Assembly: GCA_964600385.1 (NCBI GenBank)
Contig: CAZRJC010000011.1
Span: 1-64,000, forward strand
Length of the DNA stretch: 64,000 bases
From: DMER64 sp964600385
GTDB taxonomy: Bacteria; Bacteroidota; Bacteroidia; Bacteroidales; UBA932
Reading direction: 5' to 3'
The notes under the pieces are model-generated. The model had not been told where the DNA came from, did no database searches, and saw only the letters and a list, made by a program, of their open reading frames with translations. A program made the position numbers and the translations under genes. Of the stretch, positions 16,580 to 23,447 are shown piece after piece; position 1 is the first letter of the stretch; each line of letters opens with the position of its first letter.

Positions 16580-16587
16580 TATCTTTG
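16580..16587 (+). promoter_or_regulatory. Bacteroidetes -7 promoter box for the fluoride operon
   Basis: TATCTTTG matches TAnnTTTG and ends five bases before the aptamer, so the transcript should begin at about 16592-16594, right at the riboswitch. No clear -33 TTTG is visible. Confidence 0.65.
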
Positions 16588-16592
16588 TAGTA

Positions 16593-16643
16593 CAGGTGAT
16601 GGAGTTCACCATAAACCGCAATTAAAATGCTGATAACTCCTAC
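16593..16643 (+). ncRNA. Fluoride riboswitch (crcB motif)
   Basis: The sequence shows the conserved crcB aptamer blocks in order: GGTGATGGAGTTCACC (16595-16610), AACCGC (16614-16619) and TGCTGATAACTCCTAC (16628-16643). In the established motif these form the stems and pseudoknot that bind fluoride. Downstream lie an antiporter and enolase, both known companions of fluoride riboswitches. A terminator hairpin shares its last bases. Confidence 0.92.
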
Positions 16644-16672
16644 TAATTTTTAAAATTAATAGGAGGTTTTTT
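16637..16672 (+). terminator. Riboswitch expression platform: terminator hairpin that also contains the ribosome site
   Basis: Bases 16637-16649 pair with 16653-16665 (13 bp with one mismatch and a 3-nt loop), followed by G and six T. The 5' arm is the CTCCTAC end of the aptamer, so fluoride binding should prevent the hairpin. The 3' arm holds AGGAGG at 16661-16666, six bases before ATG 16673, a strong Shine-Dalgarno site unusual for Bacteroidetes. The hairpin could therefore block both transcription and translation. Confidence 0.8.
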
Positions 16673-17878
16673 ATGTTCAGTATTTATCTTATAGCAGCTT
16701 TCTGGTTTTTAGCTGCACTTCTGTCAACCATCATTGCAAACCGGTTAAAAATTTCAATGGCTTTGATGGAAATCATTATAGGGGCTTTTATTGGATTTGC
16801 AGCATTTAAATTGAATTTAACGGATAAGCTCTCATTGGATGCTGATTGGCTGAAATTCTGTGCAGGTATAGCGGCTATTATGCTTACATTTCTTGCAGGT
16901 GCTGAATTAAATCCAGATGCAATGAAGCCTAAAATCAAAGAAATTACATTAGTTGGTTTAGTCGGCTTTTTTGCACCTTTTATCGGCGCTACTCTTATTT
17001 CATACTATGTTTTAGGCTGGGAAATAAAAGCCAGCTTATTGACAGGTATTGCCCTTTCCACTACTTCAATGGCCGTGGTATATGCTGTTATGCTTGAATA
17101 TGGTTTTAATACAACATCATTTGGTAAAAGCATATTAGGAGCATGTTTTGTCAATGACTTAGGAACCGTAATAGGACTGGGCTTAATATTCGCTCCCTTT
17201 ACATTTAAATCAATGATATTTATTGCTGTAACAATTCTTTTAATTTTTGTTTTACCCTCAATCACGAATTATCTTATAAAGCATTTTGCTTACAAAACCG
17301 CAGCCATAAGGACAAAGTGGATACTTTTTATTTTATTATCGATGGGAGTTCTGGCAATATGGTCGGGCAGTGAACCGGTATTGCCTGCATATATCATAGG
17401 AATGATTCTGGCTAAAACAATTGAGAAAGATAATTTTTTTGTCAGACGACTTCGTACCATGACCATTGGTTTTTTAACTCCTTTATATTTCCTGCGTGCG
17501 GGTGCTCTAATGTCTTTACCTGCTATCGTTGCTGCACCTTTGATATTCATTTTACTATTTGCCGGAAAAATAGCCTTTAAAATTTTCGGATTGTATCCGG
17601 TAATAACTAATTTTAAGAAGAATAAGAAAGAAAAGTGGTATTATACACTATTAATGTCAACCGGATTGACATTTGGTACTATTTCGGCGTTGTACGGTCT
17701 TTCAAATAATATTATTTCAAGGGAACAATATTCTTATATTGTAGGAGTGGTGATAGCAAGTGCTGTTATTCCAACACTAATAGCCAACAAATTTTTCTTA
17801 CCGGCTCACTTGCTTCAAGAACCTGTTTTAGATGACCAAATACCAGATTTTGAAAAGAATAATAATAAATCAAAGTAA
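16673..17878 (+). CDS. Cation/proton antiporter of a fluoride-responsive operon
   Basis: The 401-residue membrane protein has about 12 helices and is a monovalent cation:proton antiporter of the CPA superfamily (KefB/NhaP-like), with MEIIIGAFIGFAAFKLNL near the start and ALSTTSMAVVYAVMLE before the ion-binding site. That site reads FVNDLGTV, an Asn-Asp pair rather than Asp-Asp. Antiporters recur behind fluoride riboswitches and some export fluoride, so fluoride export is likely. Start ATG 16673 has a strong ribosome site. Enolase follows after 31 nt. Confidence 0.85.
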   Translation: MFSIYLIAAFWFLAALLSTIIANRLKISMALMEIIIGAFIGFAAFKLNLTDKLSLDADWLKFCAGIAAIMLTFLAGAELNPDAMKPKIKEITLVGLVGFFAPFIGATLISYYVLGWEIKASLLTGIALSTTSMAVVYAVMLEYGFNTTSFGKSILGACFVNDLGTVIGLGLIFAPFTFKSMIFIAVTILLIFVLPSITNYLIKHFAYKTAAIRTKWILFILLSMGVLAIWSGSEPVLPAYIIGMILAKTIEKDNFFVRRLRTMTIGFLTPLYFLRAGALMSLPAIVAAPLIFILLFAGKIAFKIFGLYPVITNFKKNKKEKWYYTLLMSTGLTFGTISALYGLSNNIISREQYSYIVGVVIASAVIPTLIANKFFLPAHLLQEPVLDDQIPDFEKNNNKSK

Positions 17879-17909
17879 TAGTGTCCTATAAAATTTAATA
17901 AATAAAATT

Positions 17910-19190
17910 ATGAAAATACTTGAAGTAAATGCCCTTGAAATATTAGATTCGAGAGGTAATCCAACGGTTGAAGTCGAACTTACGTTAGAAGATGGTACGT
18001 CAACCCGGGCTATGGTTCCAAGCGGAGCTTCCACAGGTGAGCGAGAAGCATGCGAACTGAGGGACGGGGACAAAAAACGTTATGGTGGTAAAGGCGTATT
18101 AAAAGCAGTTGAAAATGTAAATAAAAAAATTGCACCCGAGATTGTTGGAAAATGTTTCGTAAGTCAACGTGAACTCGACTATTTGATGATTGGCCTTGAT
18201 GGTACAGAAAATAAATCAAAGCTTGGCGCAAATGCAATTCTTGGTGTATCAATGGCTTATGCCCGTGCGGAAGCTGAAAGCGCAGGAATACCTTTATATC
18301 AATATCTGGGTGGCAGTAATGCACATTTGTTGCCTGTACCCTGCATGAATATTATTAATGGTGGTAAACATGCTGACAATAATGTGGATTTTCAAGAATT
18401 TATGATTGCCCCGCATGGAGCGCCTACTTTTACCGAAGCTATACGCATGGGTATTGAAGTTTTCCATAGTCTGAAATCGGTATTAAAAAGCAAATACTAC
18501 AGTACCGGAGTTGGCGACGAAGGCGGTTTTGCACCTGACCTGAAATCAAATGACGAAGCTGTTGAAGTAATTCTTGAGGCCATTACCAAAGCCGGCTACA
18601 AGCCCGGTAATGAAGTAAGTATTTGCCTTGACCCTGCTGCAAGTGAATTGTGGGAAGATGGTAAGTATAAGTTTTTCAAAAGCACACAGAAATTAATATC
18701 AAGCGACGAACTTATTAAACTATGGGAAAGCTGGGTAAACCAATATCCAATTGTATTAATTGAGGATGGATTGGCCGAAAACGACTGGACAGGCTGGAAA
18801 AACCTGACTGATACAATCGGTAAAAAGATTGAAATTGTTGGTGATGACCTTTTCTGTACGAATAAAAAAATACTTGCCGAAGGTATTCAAAAAGGTGTAG
18901 CCAATTCAATACTTATTAAACTGAATCAAATAGGAACCGTAACAGAAACGCTCGAAACCATTGAATTAGCTTATAAAAATTCATACAATTGTTTTGTCTC
19001 CCACCGCAGCGGTGAAACCATAGATAGCTTTATCTCAGACCTCACAGTTGCCGTAAATGCAGGACATTTAAAAACAGGAAGCGGTTGCCGTGGCGAACGG
19101 GTAGAAAAATTTAATCAGTTGATGCGAATTGAGCATGCTCTTGGAAAGAGTTCTAAATTCGCAGGGATTAAAGCATTTAAAAACAAATAA
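17910..19190 (+). CDS. eno: Enolase (element-borne second copy candidate)
   Basis: A full-length 426-residue enolase: NPTVEVELTLEDG, MVPSGASTGEREACELRD, GVGDEGGFAPDL, the metal-binding VGDDLFCTNK and SHRSGETIDSFISD with the catalytic lysine region IKLNQIGT. It converts 2-phosphoglycerate to phosphoenolpyruvate. Fluoride with magnesium and phosphate inhibits enolase, so raising its dose under a fluoride switch makes sense. The rest of the chromosome presumably has its own enolase, not visible here. It is the last gene of the operon. Confidence 0.95.
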   Translation: MKILEVNALEILDSRGNPTVEVELTLEDGTSTRAMVPSGASTGEREACELRDGDKKRYGGKGVLKAVENVNKKIAPEIVGKCFVSQRELDYLMIGLDGTENKSKLGANAILGVSMAYARAEAESAGIPLYQYLGGSNAHLLPVPCMNIINGGKHADNNVDFQEFMIAPHGAPTFTEAIRMGIEVFHSLKSVLKSKYYSTGVGDEGGFAPDLKSNDEAVEVILEAITKAGYKPGNEVSICLDPAASELWEDGKYKFFKSTQKLISSDELIKLWESWVNQYPIVLIEDGLAENDWTGWKNLTDTIGKKIEIVGDDLFCTNKKILAEGIQKGVANSILIKLNQIGTVTETLETIELAYKNSYNCFVSHRSGETIDSFISDLTVAVNAGHLKTGSGCRGERVEKFNQLMRIEHALGKSSKFAGIKAFKNK

Positions 19191-19194
19191 ATAT

Positions 19195-19216
19195 ATAGGG
19201 GAGTAAAATCCCCTAT
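19195..19216. terminator. Hairpin after enolase between convergent genes
   Basis: ATAGGGGA and TCCCCTAT pair perfectly (8 bp) around a 6-nt loop just after the enolase stop, with a short T-rich run after it (GCTTTTAGC). It may end both the enolase and the opposing PIWI transcripts. Confidence 0.6.
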
Positions 19217-19249
19217 GCTTTTAGCTATTTTAGAATTATCAATAAGTCA

Positions 19250-20347
19250 TTACAAAAACCACAAATTATCTTTCCCGAAGGGTGGTATTTCGTGTCCCTC
19301 GAAGTGAGGGAACATTTCGGCCACTAATTCGGGGTATTTTATTGTTACCGGTAAATTCTGTTGGCGTACAGACTTCCAATACATACGGCTGAATTGATAT
19401 ACCTGGTTTAATAGTTCTTTTATGACTTTATAATCCTTTTCAAGCTCTCTTTTATTGCAGGTAATCTTAACCTTAATGGGGAAGGGGAAACCGTCTTTTA
19501 CATTGAAATTACTGTTTTTATAGCGTGTATTGTTGAACAGGAGAAACTGATTATATCCTATGTTTATAAATGTTCCGCTATGTGGCATCAGGTTATCAAA
19601 GTTATTGTCGAAAGCAACAATATCGTGCGATTCGGTTTTATTGATTGATACTATGTAAACAGGTACGTTTATTCCGAGGTTTTTCAAACCGTTTTCAATA
19701 GGTTCAAGCTCTTTCTGGCTAATGTTTTTGTAAAAATGAATGATTAACCGTTGTAAGTTCCGGTTTACTGATGCGTATTCCTTAACAGACCTGATTATTG
19801 AACCAGCAAGTTCATCAATTTGGTTATTCATAAAACATTCGAAACGGTTGAATTTACCATTGTTGTTAAAGCTGAAGGCGCTGCCAATGTATTGAATGTT
19901 TTCATCAATATTCCGGAAAGCGCCAACGCCCACGACTAACTCGTTGCGTAAAGGAACATCCAGACGCCACGGAACACCGTCTAACTTAGCCAATACAGCT
20001 ATTGAAATGTTATTAAGGCTGAATATATAGTTTACATTGTTCTTTATCTTTTGTGCATCGATTGCCTGGGATGTGATTTTATGTTTTAATAGTAATTCTT
20101 TAATCTTGTAATAAATGGCCTTTTCTGCTTTGGTAGCATGGTCTTTAGGAATCGGGCTTATGTAATACTTGGTCTTATTATTAAATGGCCGGATAAATTC
20201 AATTTCATACAACATTGGATATGCCGGATTAACAGATTTTACACTGCTTAACATGGGAGTGAACTTTGCATCGGGTTTGTTTGAATCAAGCCATGGCCGC
20301 AAATCGCCGTGAATTATATTTTCAAAAACTTCGGGTACGTTGTTCAT
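19250..20347 (-). CDS. Compact Argonaute-like PIWI protein coupled to an integrase
   Basis: This 365-residue protein looks like the MID-PIWI part of a prokaryotic Argonaute. The MID-like part (about 55-130) has YYISPIPKDHATKAEKAIYY and the guide 5'-phosphate pocket pattern: Tyr80-Lys81, Gln94 in ITSQAI, Lys121 in AVLAKLDGVPW. The PIWI part (about 135-365) has ELVVGVGAFR, LQRLIIHFYK and NLPVTIKYPELVAEMF, ending KDNLWFL. Catalytic residues are lost: the first Asp (GxD) is Gly142, and the second Asp and last His/Asp are absent. It is shorter than known short Argonautes. Its start overlaps the integrase stop as ATGA. No TIR, Sir2 or APAZ partner is nearby. Assignment rests on motifs, not a database search. 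Confidence 0.75.
   Translation of the reverse strand: MNNVPEVFENIIHGDLRPWLDSNKPDAKFTPMLSSVKSVNPAYPMLYEIEFIRPFNNKTKYYISPIPKDHATKAEKAIYYKIKELLLKHKITSQAIDAQKIKNNVNYIFSLNNISIAVLAKLDGVPWRLDVPLRNELVVGVGAFRNIDENIQYIGSAFSFNNNGKFNRFECFMNNQIDELAGSIIRSVKEYASVNRNLQRLIIHFYKNISQKELEPIENGLKNLGINVPVYIVSINKTESHDIVAFDNNFDNLMPHSGTFINIGYNQFLLFNNTRYKNSNFNVKDGFPFPIKVKITCNKRELEKDYKVIKELLNQVYQFSRMYWKSVRQQNLPVTIKYPELVAEMFPHFEGHEIPPFGKDNLWFL
19251..19275. repeat. Direct repeat copy inside the PIWI gene 3' end (right copy)
   Basis: These 25 bp are the last codons of the PIWI gene and match 5422-5446 at 24 positions. The copies bracket the arsenic and fluoride genes. Confidence 0.75.
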
Positions 20348-21438
20348 AGTTTAAGTTTAATTCGGTTTGCAGCTTCTTTTTTCTTTAAATCAATAACTTT
20401 TGCATATACTTCTGTTGTCTTTAGTTCTTTATGCCCCAACATTTTAGATACCGTATAAATATCAGTTCCCAAAGTTAATTGAAGGGTTGCAAAAGTGTGC
20501 CGGGCGCAATGAAAAGTTATATGTCTGTCAACTCCAGCCCTTAACATCCATTCTTTTATTAAATGATTGTTGTAATCGCTATAAACAAGGCCTAAAAATA
20601 CCTTTTCTTCATTGCTTTTTCGTTCACCAATAAGAGCTTCAACATCATCGGGAATAGGCAAGGTTTCCTGACCTTTAGTTTTCTTTTGTTTGAAGCGTAA
20701 GAAATAGCCGGTTTCATTGGAGTGCTGCACTTCCTCCCAGGTGAGTTTTTCAATATCAGAAAATCGCAATCCGGTTAAGGCGCTAAATAAAAAAGCACGT
20801 TTTAAGGTTTGGTTTTCGCACATTGCTTTTGCTGCAGCTTGTAATTCTTCGTAAGTTAAAAATTCTCTTTTTGTTTCAGCTTCTTTAATACTTTCGACAT
20901 CTTCTGTAGGATTGCGCATTATGATACCATCTTTAACGGCTTGTTTCAAGGCCGCACGAACCTTGTTAAAATACGAAACGCAGGAATTTTGTGATAATGC
21001 CCTTTGTCCGCTGGTTCTTGCTTCATGCACCAGGTACTCTTTGAAATCTTCCAGCCATTTTTTATCTATCTCGGAAAATTTTACATTGGCACGGGGAAAA
21101 TTGCGCAAATGCTTTAATGCGCTTAGCCAGTTTCCGTAATTGCCGTCGCTTTCTTGTCGTTTATCGGCTAAAATCTCAAAATAGGTAATGAAATTAGAGT
21201 TCATTTTTTCAAGGTCGGCAAAACCATAGGTGCCGTTCTGAATCTCAATTTGACGTTTAGCCCTTATACTTTCGGCTAATTTGAGCGTTTTATTGTTCAA
21301 CTCCCTTTCTTCGGGTGTTCGGGGCTTTGGTTTTAGGTACATGCCCAAATATTCAAGTTTGCGTTTACCTTTTTGGTAATAATCAAGATAAAGACTGGTT
21401 TTACCGTTTTTGTCCCTTTGGCGTAATGCTACTTTCAT
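20344..21438 (-). CDS. Tyrosine recombinase (integrase)
   Basis: The 364-residue protein has an arm-binding domain at the N terminus, a core-binding domain (about 80-180) and a catalytic domain with the full set: Arg225 in TGLRFSDIEKL, Lys near 253 in KKTKGQ, His310 and Arg313 in HCARHTFAT, His336 in LGHK and Tyr345 in VYAKV. It should insert and excise the element. It overlaps both the excisionase-like gene (21435-21438) and the PIWI gene (20344-20347) by 4 nt. Its place beside the mnmE 3' end suggests this is its target. Confidence 0.92.
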   Translation of the reverse strand: MKVALRQRDKNGKTSLYLDYYQKGKRKLEYLGMYLKPKPRTPEERELNNKTLKLAESIRAKRQIEIQNGTYGFADLEKMNSNFITYFEILADKRQESDGNYGNWLSALKHLRNFPRANVKFSEIDKKWLEDFKEYLVHEARTSGQRALSQNSCVSYFNKVRAALKQAVKDGIIMRNPTEDVESIKEAETKREFLTYEELQAAAKAMCENQTLKRAFLFSALTGLRFSDIEKLTWEEVQHSNETGYFLRFKQKKTKGQETLPIPDDVEALIGERKSNEEKVFLGLVYSDYNNHLIKEWMLRAGVDRHITFHCARHTFATLQLTLGTDIYTVSKMLGHKELKTTEVYAKVIDLKKKEAANRIKLKL

Positions 21439-21785
21439 ATTGAAAAGAGTTTATCGATTTCACTTCGTTTTATAATGGTCCTACTACCAATTTTAGCGGC
21501 AGTAAGTTTGTTATCAGCAATAAGCCTGTAAATAGTCCATCGGCTGGCACCAATTAACTGGCAGGTATCTTCCACGCTTAAAAATTCTTTTTGCTTTACA
21601 ATAGGGTTGAATGGGGTTTGTTGCTTTTCCCTGTCGATGGCATTTAAGATTTTGCCATCACGCTTGCGCTTTTTATAACTTCTTTTAGCGCACATATCAG
21701 AGCAAAATTGAGTAACAGTAGTCTTGGCAGTGAAGGCTTTACCGCAAAACTGACAGGTTTTATCTATTCGAATGTTACTACTCAT
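21435..21785 (-). CDS. Excisionase-like protein with zinc finger and HTH
   Basis: The 116-residue protein has an N-terminal zinc-ribbon-like part (CQFCGKAF and QFCSDMCAKRSY, residues 11-41), a basic linker KKRKRDG and a MerR/excisionase-type helix-turn-helix (FLSVEDTCQLIGASRWTIYRLIADNKLTAAKIGSRTIIKRSEID). It starts the three-gene integration module and probably bends DNA at the attachment site or regulates integrase. A minus-strand TAnnTTTG box lies at 21896-21903. Confidence 0.85.
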   Translation of the reverse strand: MSSNIRIDKTCQFCGKAFTAKTTVTQFCSDMCAKRSYKKRKRDGKILNAIDREKQQTPFNPIVKQKEFLSVEDTCQLIGASRWTIYRLIADNKLTAAKIGSRTIIKRSEIDKLFSI

Positions 21786-21997
21786 ATTTGTTGCTCTGTG
21801 TAGCTACATGTAGCTGAGTGTTGCTGTATGTAGCATAATTTCACCCTTTGTGTTGCCCGGCAACAAATATTGTTTTTAGGGCAACATATAGGCAACAAAT
21901 ATAAACAAAAAAAGTGATTTTAGGCAACAGAAATGAGAAAATAAAGTATTGTAAATCTTAACAAGAACAGACACTTAGATAAAAAGAAGAGTTAACT
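21786..21997. repeat. Attachment-region repeats and promoter upstream of the excisionase gene
   Basis: This 212-bp non-coding strip contains repeated GGCAACA at 21859-21865, 21880-21886, 21891-21897 and 21923-21929, one of them in the palindrome TGTTGCCCGGCAACA (21851-21865), plus TGTAGCTACATGTAGC and two GTAGC repeats near 21800-21835. A minus-strand -7 box (TATATTTG on the minus strand) lies at 21896-21903, overlapping the repeats. The repeats are candidate arm-type sites for integrase or excisionase. Confidence 0.6.
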
Positions 21998-22015
21998 TTA
22001 CTTTCCTATACAGAA
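21998..22015. other. Candidate attachment core at the mnmE 3' end
   Basis: TTACTTTCCTATACAGAA is the last 18 bases of mnmE (FCIGK-stop, minus strand). Salmonella genomic island 1 is established to insert at the 3' end of mnmE/trmE with an 18-bp core in the same codons. The integrase gene and AT-rich DNA begin directly beyond it. The other copy should lie outside the left edge. Confidence 0.6.
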
Positions 22016-23437
22016 ATGTGAAAAAATATTACCCAGGACGTCGTCGGGAGTGATCTCGCCGGTGATGGAACCTATGTGGTATATGGCCTGGCGCAGGTCG
22101 GGTGTGAGCAGGTCGTTGGACAGTCCGGAATGGAGTCCGTCCATTACACGGGAAAGACTTTCGTCGGCATTTTTCAACGCCTGGAAATGCCTGAGATTTG
22201 TGAGCAGGGTAGTGTTTTCGTCCATTACAGGACGTATAAGATTAACCAAAATTGTTTTTAACTCATCAATTCCGGTCTTTTTTTGAGCAGAAACCGGACA
22301 AGTGTAAATATTTGATATTCTGCAAGTAGTAAGGCTGTCGCGGTATATAACATGGATGTTATCTATTATAACATTAACGTTACTTATTCTATCTAACTTG
22401 TTTAATACCAATATAATATTATCATCAACAAGATCCTTGACGGATTGAATGCTTTCAGGGAATGTTTCGGGCCTTGAAGCATCAATTACAAGCAGGATTA
22501 CAGATGAACTGCGGATGGTTTCCATAGACCTTTCCACACCCATTTGCTCTATTTGCTCCTGAGATCCCAACGCCGCATTCTGCAAATTCCGCAGCCCGGC
22601 CGTGTCTATAAACCGGAACGGGATGCCTTCAATTACAAGTGTGTCTTCAATGGTATCACGGGTTGTCCCGGCAACAGGCGATACAATGGCACGTTCTTCT
22701 CCCAGGAGAGCATTCAGCAGAGTGGATTTACCGGCATTCACCAGCCCGGCTATGGCCACCGGAACGCCTTTTTTCATCACGTTCCCGAGCCTGAATGAGT
22801 TGCACAGTTTGCGTATATGGTCAAGCAGCGCTTGCAGGAGCTCTTCCAGACGGCTCTTGTCTGCAAAATCAACATCTTCCTCGGCAAAGTCCAGCTCCAG
22901 TTCCATGAGCGAGGCCAGTTCCAGCAATTGAGAACGCATTAGCGACAGTTCGCCGGAAAATGTTCCCCGCATCTGTGACAGGGCCAGTCGGTGTGACGCA
23001 CGGTTTTCGGACGAGATGAGCTCAGCCACTGCCTCGGCCTGCGCCAGATCCATTTTACCGTTCAGGAAAGCACGTTGCGAGAATTCTCCGGGACCGGCCA
23101 TCCGGGCACCATTTTCAATGAGAGCCTGTACAAGTTCCTGCTGTATGTACAGGGAACCGTGACAGGATATTTCCACGCTGTCTTCTCCCGTATAGGAATG
23201 GGGAGCTCGGTAAACGCTCAGAAGTACCTGATCCAGAATTTCATTGCGGCTGTCATTTACAGTACCAAAGTAAGTCCTGTAGCCCTCGCTGGCCGTAAGG
23301 TCGCTACAGGATTTTGACCTGAAAACCTTATTGGCAATAGCCAGTGATTCCGGCCCGCTCATTCTCACAACGGCAATGGCGCCAACCGCATTGGGTGTCG
23401 CCAGGGCACAAATGGTAGTAGAATCTGAACCAGTCAT
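21998..23437 (-). CDS. mnmE: tRNA modification GTPase MnmE
   Basis: The 479-residue protein has the N-terminal tetrahydrofolate-binding domain, a helical domain, and an inserted GTPase with G1 AGLVNAGKST, G3 DTAG, G4 NKLD and the end FCIGK, whose cysteine is conserved in the family. With MnmG it modifies wobble uridine in tRNA. The region between NKLD and VSAQ is longer than usual and AT-rich. It follows rlmD by 10 nt in the same direction. The element to its left leaves the coding sequence intact. Confidence 0.95.
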   Translation of the reverse strand: MTGSDSTTICALATPNAVGAIAVVRMSGPESLAIANKVFRSKSCSDLTASEGYRTYFGTVNDSRNEILDQVLLSVYRAPHSYTGEDSVEISCHGSLYIQQELVQALIENGARMAGPGEFSQRAFLNGKMDLAQAEAVAELISSENRASHRLALSQMRGTFSGELSLMRSQLLELASLMELELDFAEEDVDFADKSRLEELLQALLDHIRKLCNSFRLGNVMKKGVPVAIAGLVNAGKSTLLNALLGEERAIVSPVAGTTRDTIEDTLVIEGIPFRFIDTAGLRNLQNAALGSQEQIEQMGVERSMETIRSSSVILLVIDASRPETFPESIQSVKDLVDDNIILVLNKLDRISNVNVIIDNIHVIYRDSLTTCRISNIYTCPVSAQKKTGIDELKTILVNLIRPVMDENTTLLTNLRHFQALKNADESLSRVMDGLHSGLSNDLLTPDLRQAIYHIGSITGEITPDDVLGNIFSHFCIGK

Positions 23438-23447
23438 ATCGTGTATC

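Larger units (their letters stand above)
5447..19250. mobile_element. Putative nested resistance island (arsenic plus fluoride) between PIWI-end repeats
   Basis: The segment between the two 25-bp direct repeats contains only Acr3-to-ArsR arsenic genes and the fluoride riboswitch operon, with no recombinase of its own. If the repeats are attachment sites, the block was inserted at the 3' end of the PIWI gene and would need a recombinase supplied from elsewhere, possibly the integrase beside it. This is inference from the repeat and the gene content. Confidence 0.4.
1..22015. mobile_element. Right part of an integrative element inserted at the 3' end of mnmE
   Basis: The segment is visibly more AT-rich than the DNA to its right and carries an excisionase-like gene and tyrosine integrase at its right border, next to the last codons of mnmE. 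Cargo is arsenic and fluoride resistance plus a redox and sulfur-related group. The left end and any conjugation genes lie outside the window, so I cannot say whether it is conjugative, mobilisable or a genomic island. No second copy of the mnmE-end sequence was seen inside the window, which fits the far boundary being outside. Confidence 0.8.

Noticed and set aside
19250..22015. A TIR, Sir2 or APAZ effector gene partner for the PIWI protein
   Set aside because: Only the integrase, the excisionase-like gene and non-coding repeats surround it; the enolase side is convergent. No classical effector was seen.
1..22015. A second copy of the mnmE-end core within the window
   Set aside because: Reading the left part by eye found no close match; the left border is probably outside the window.
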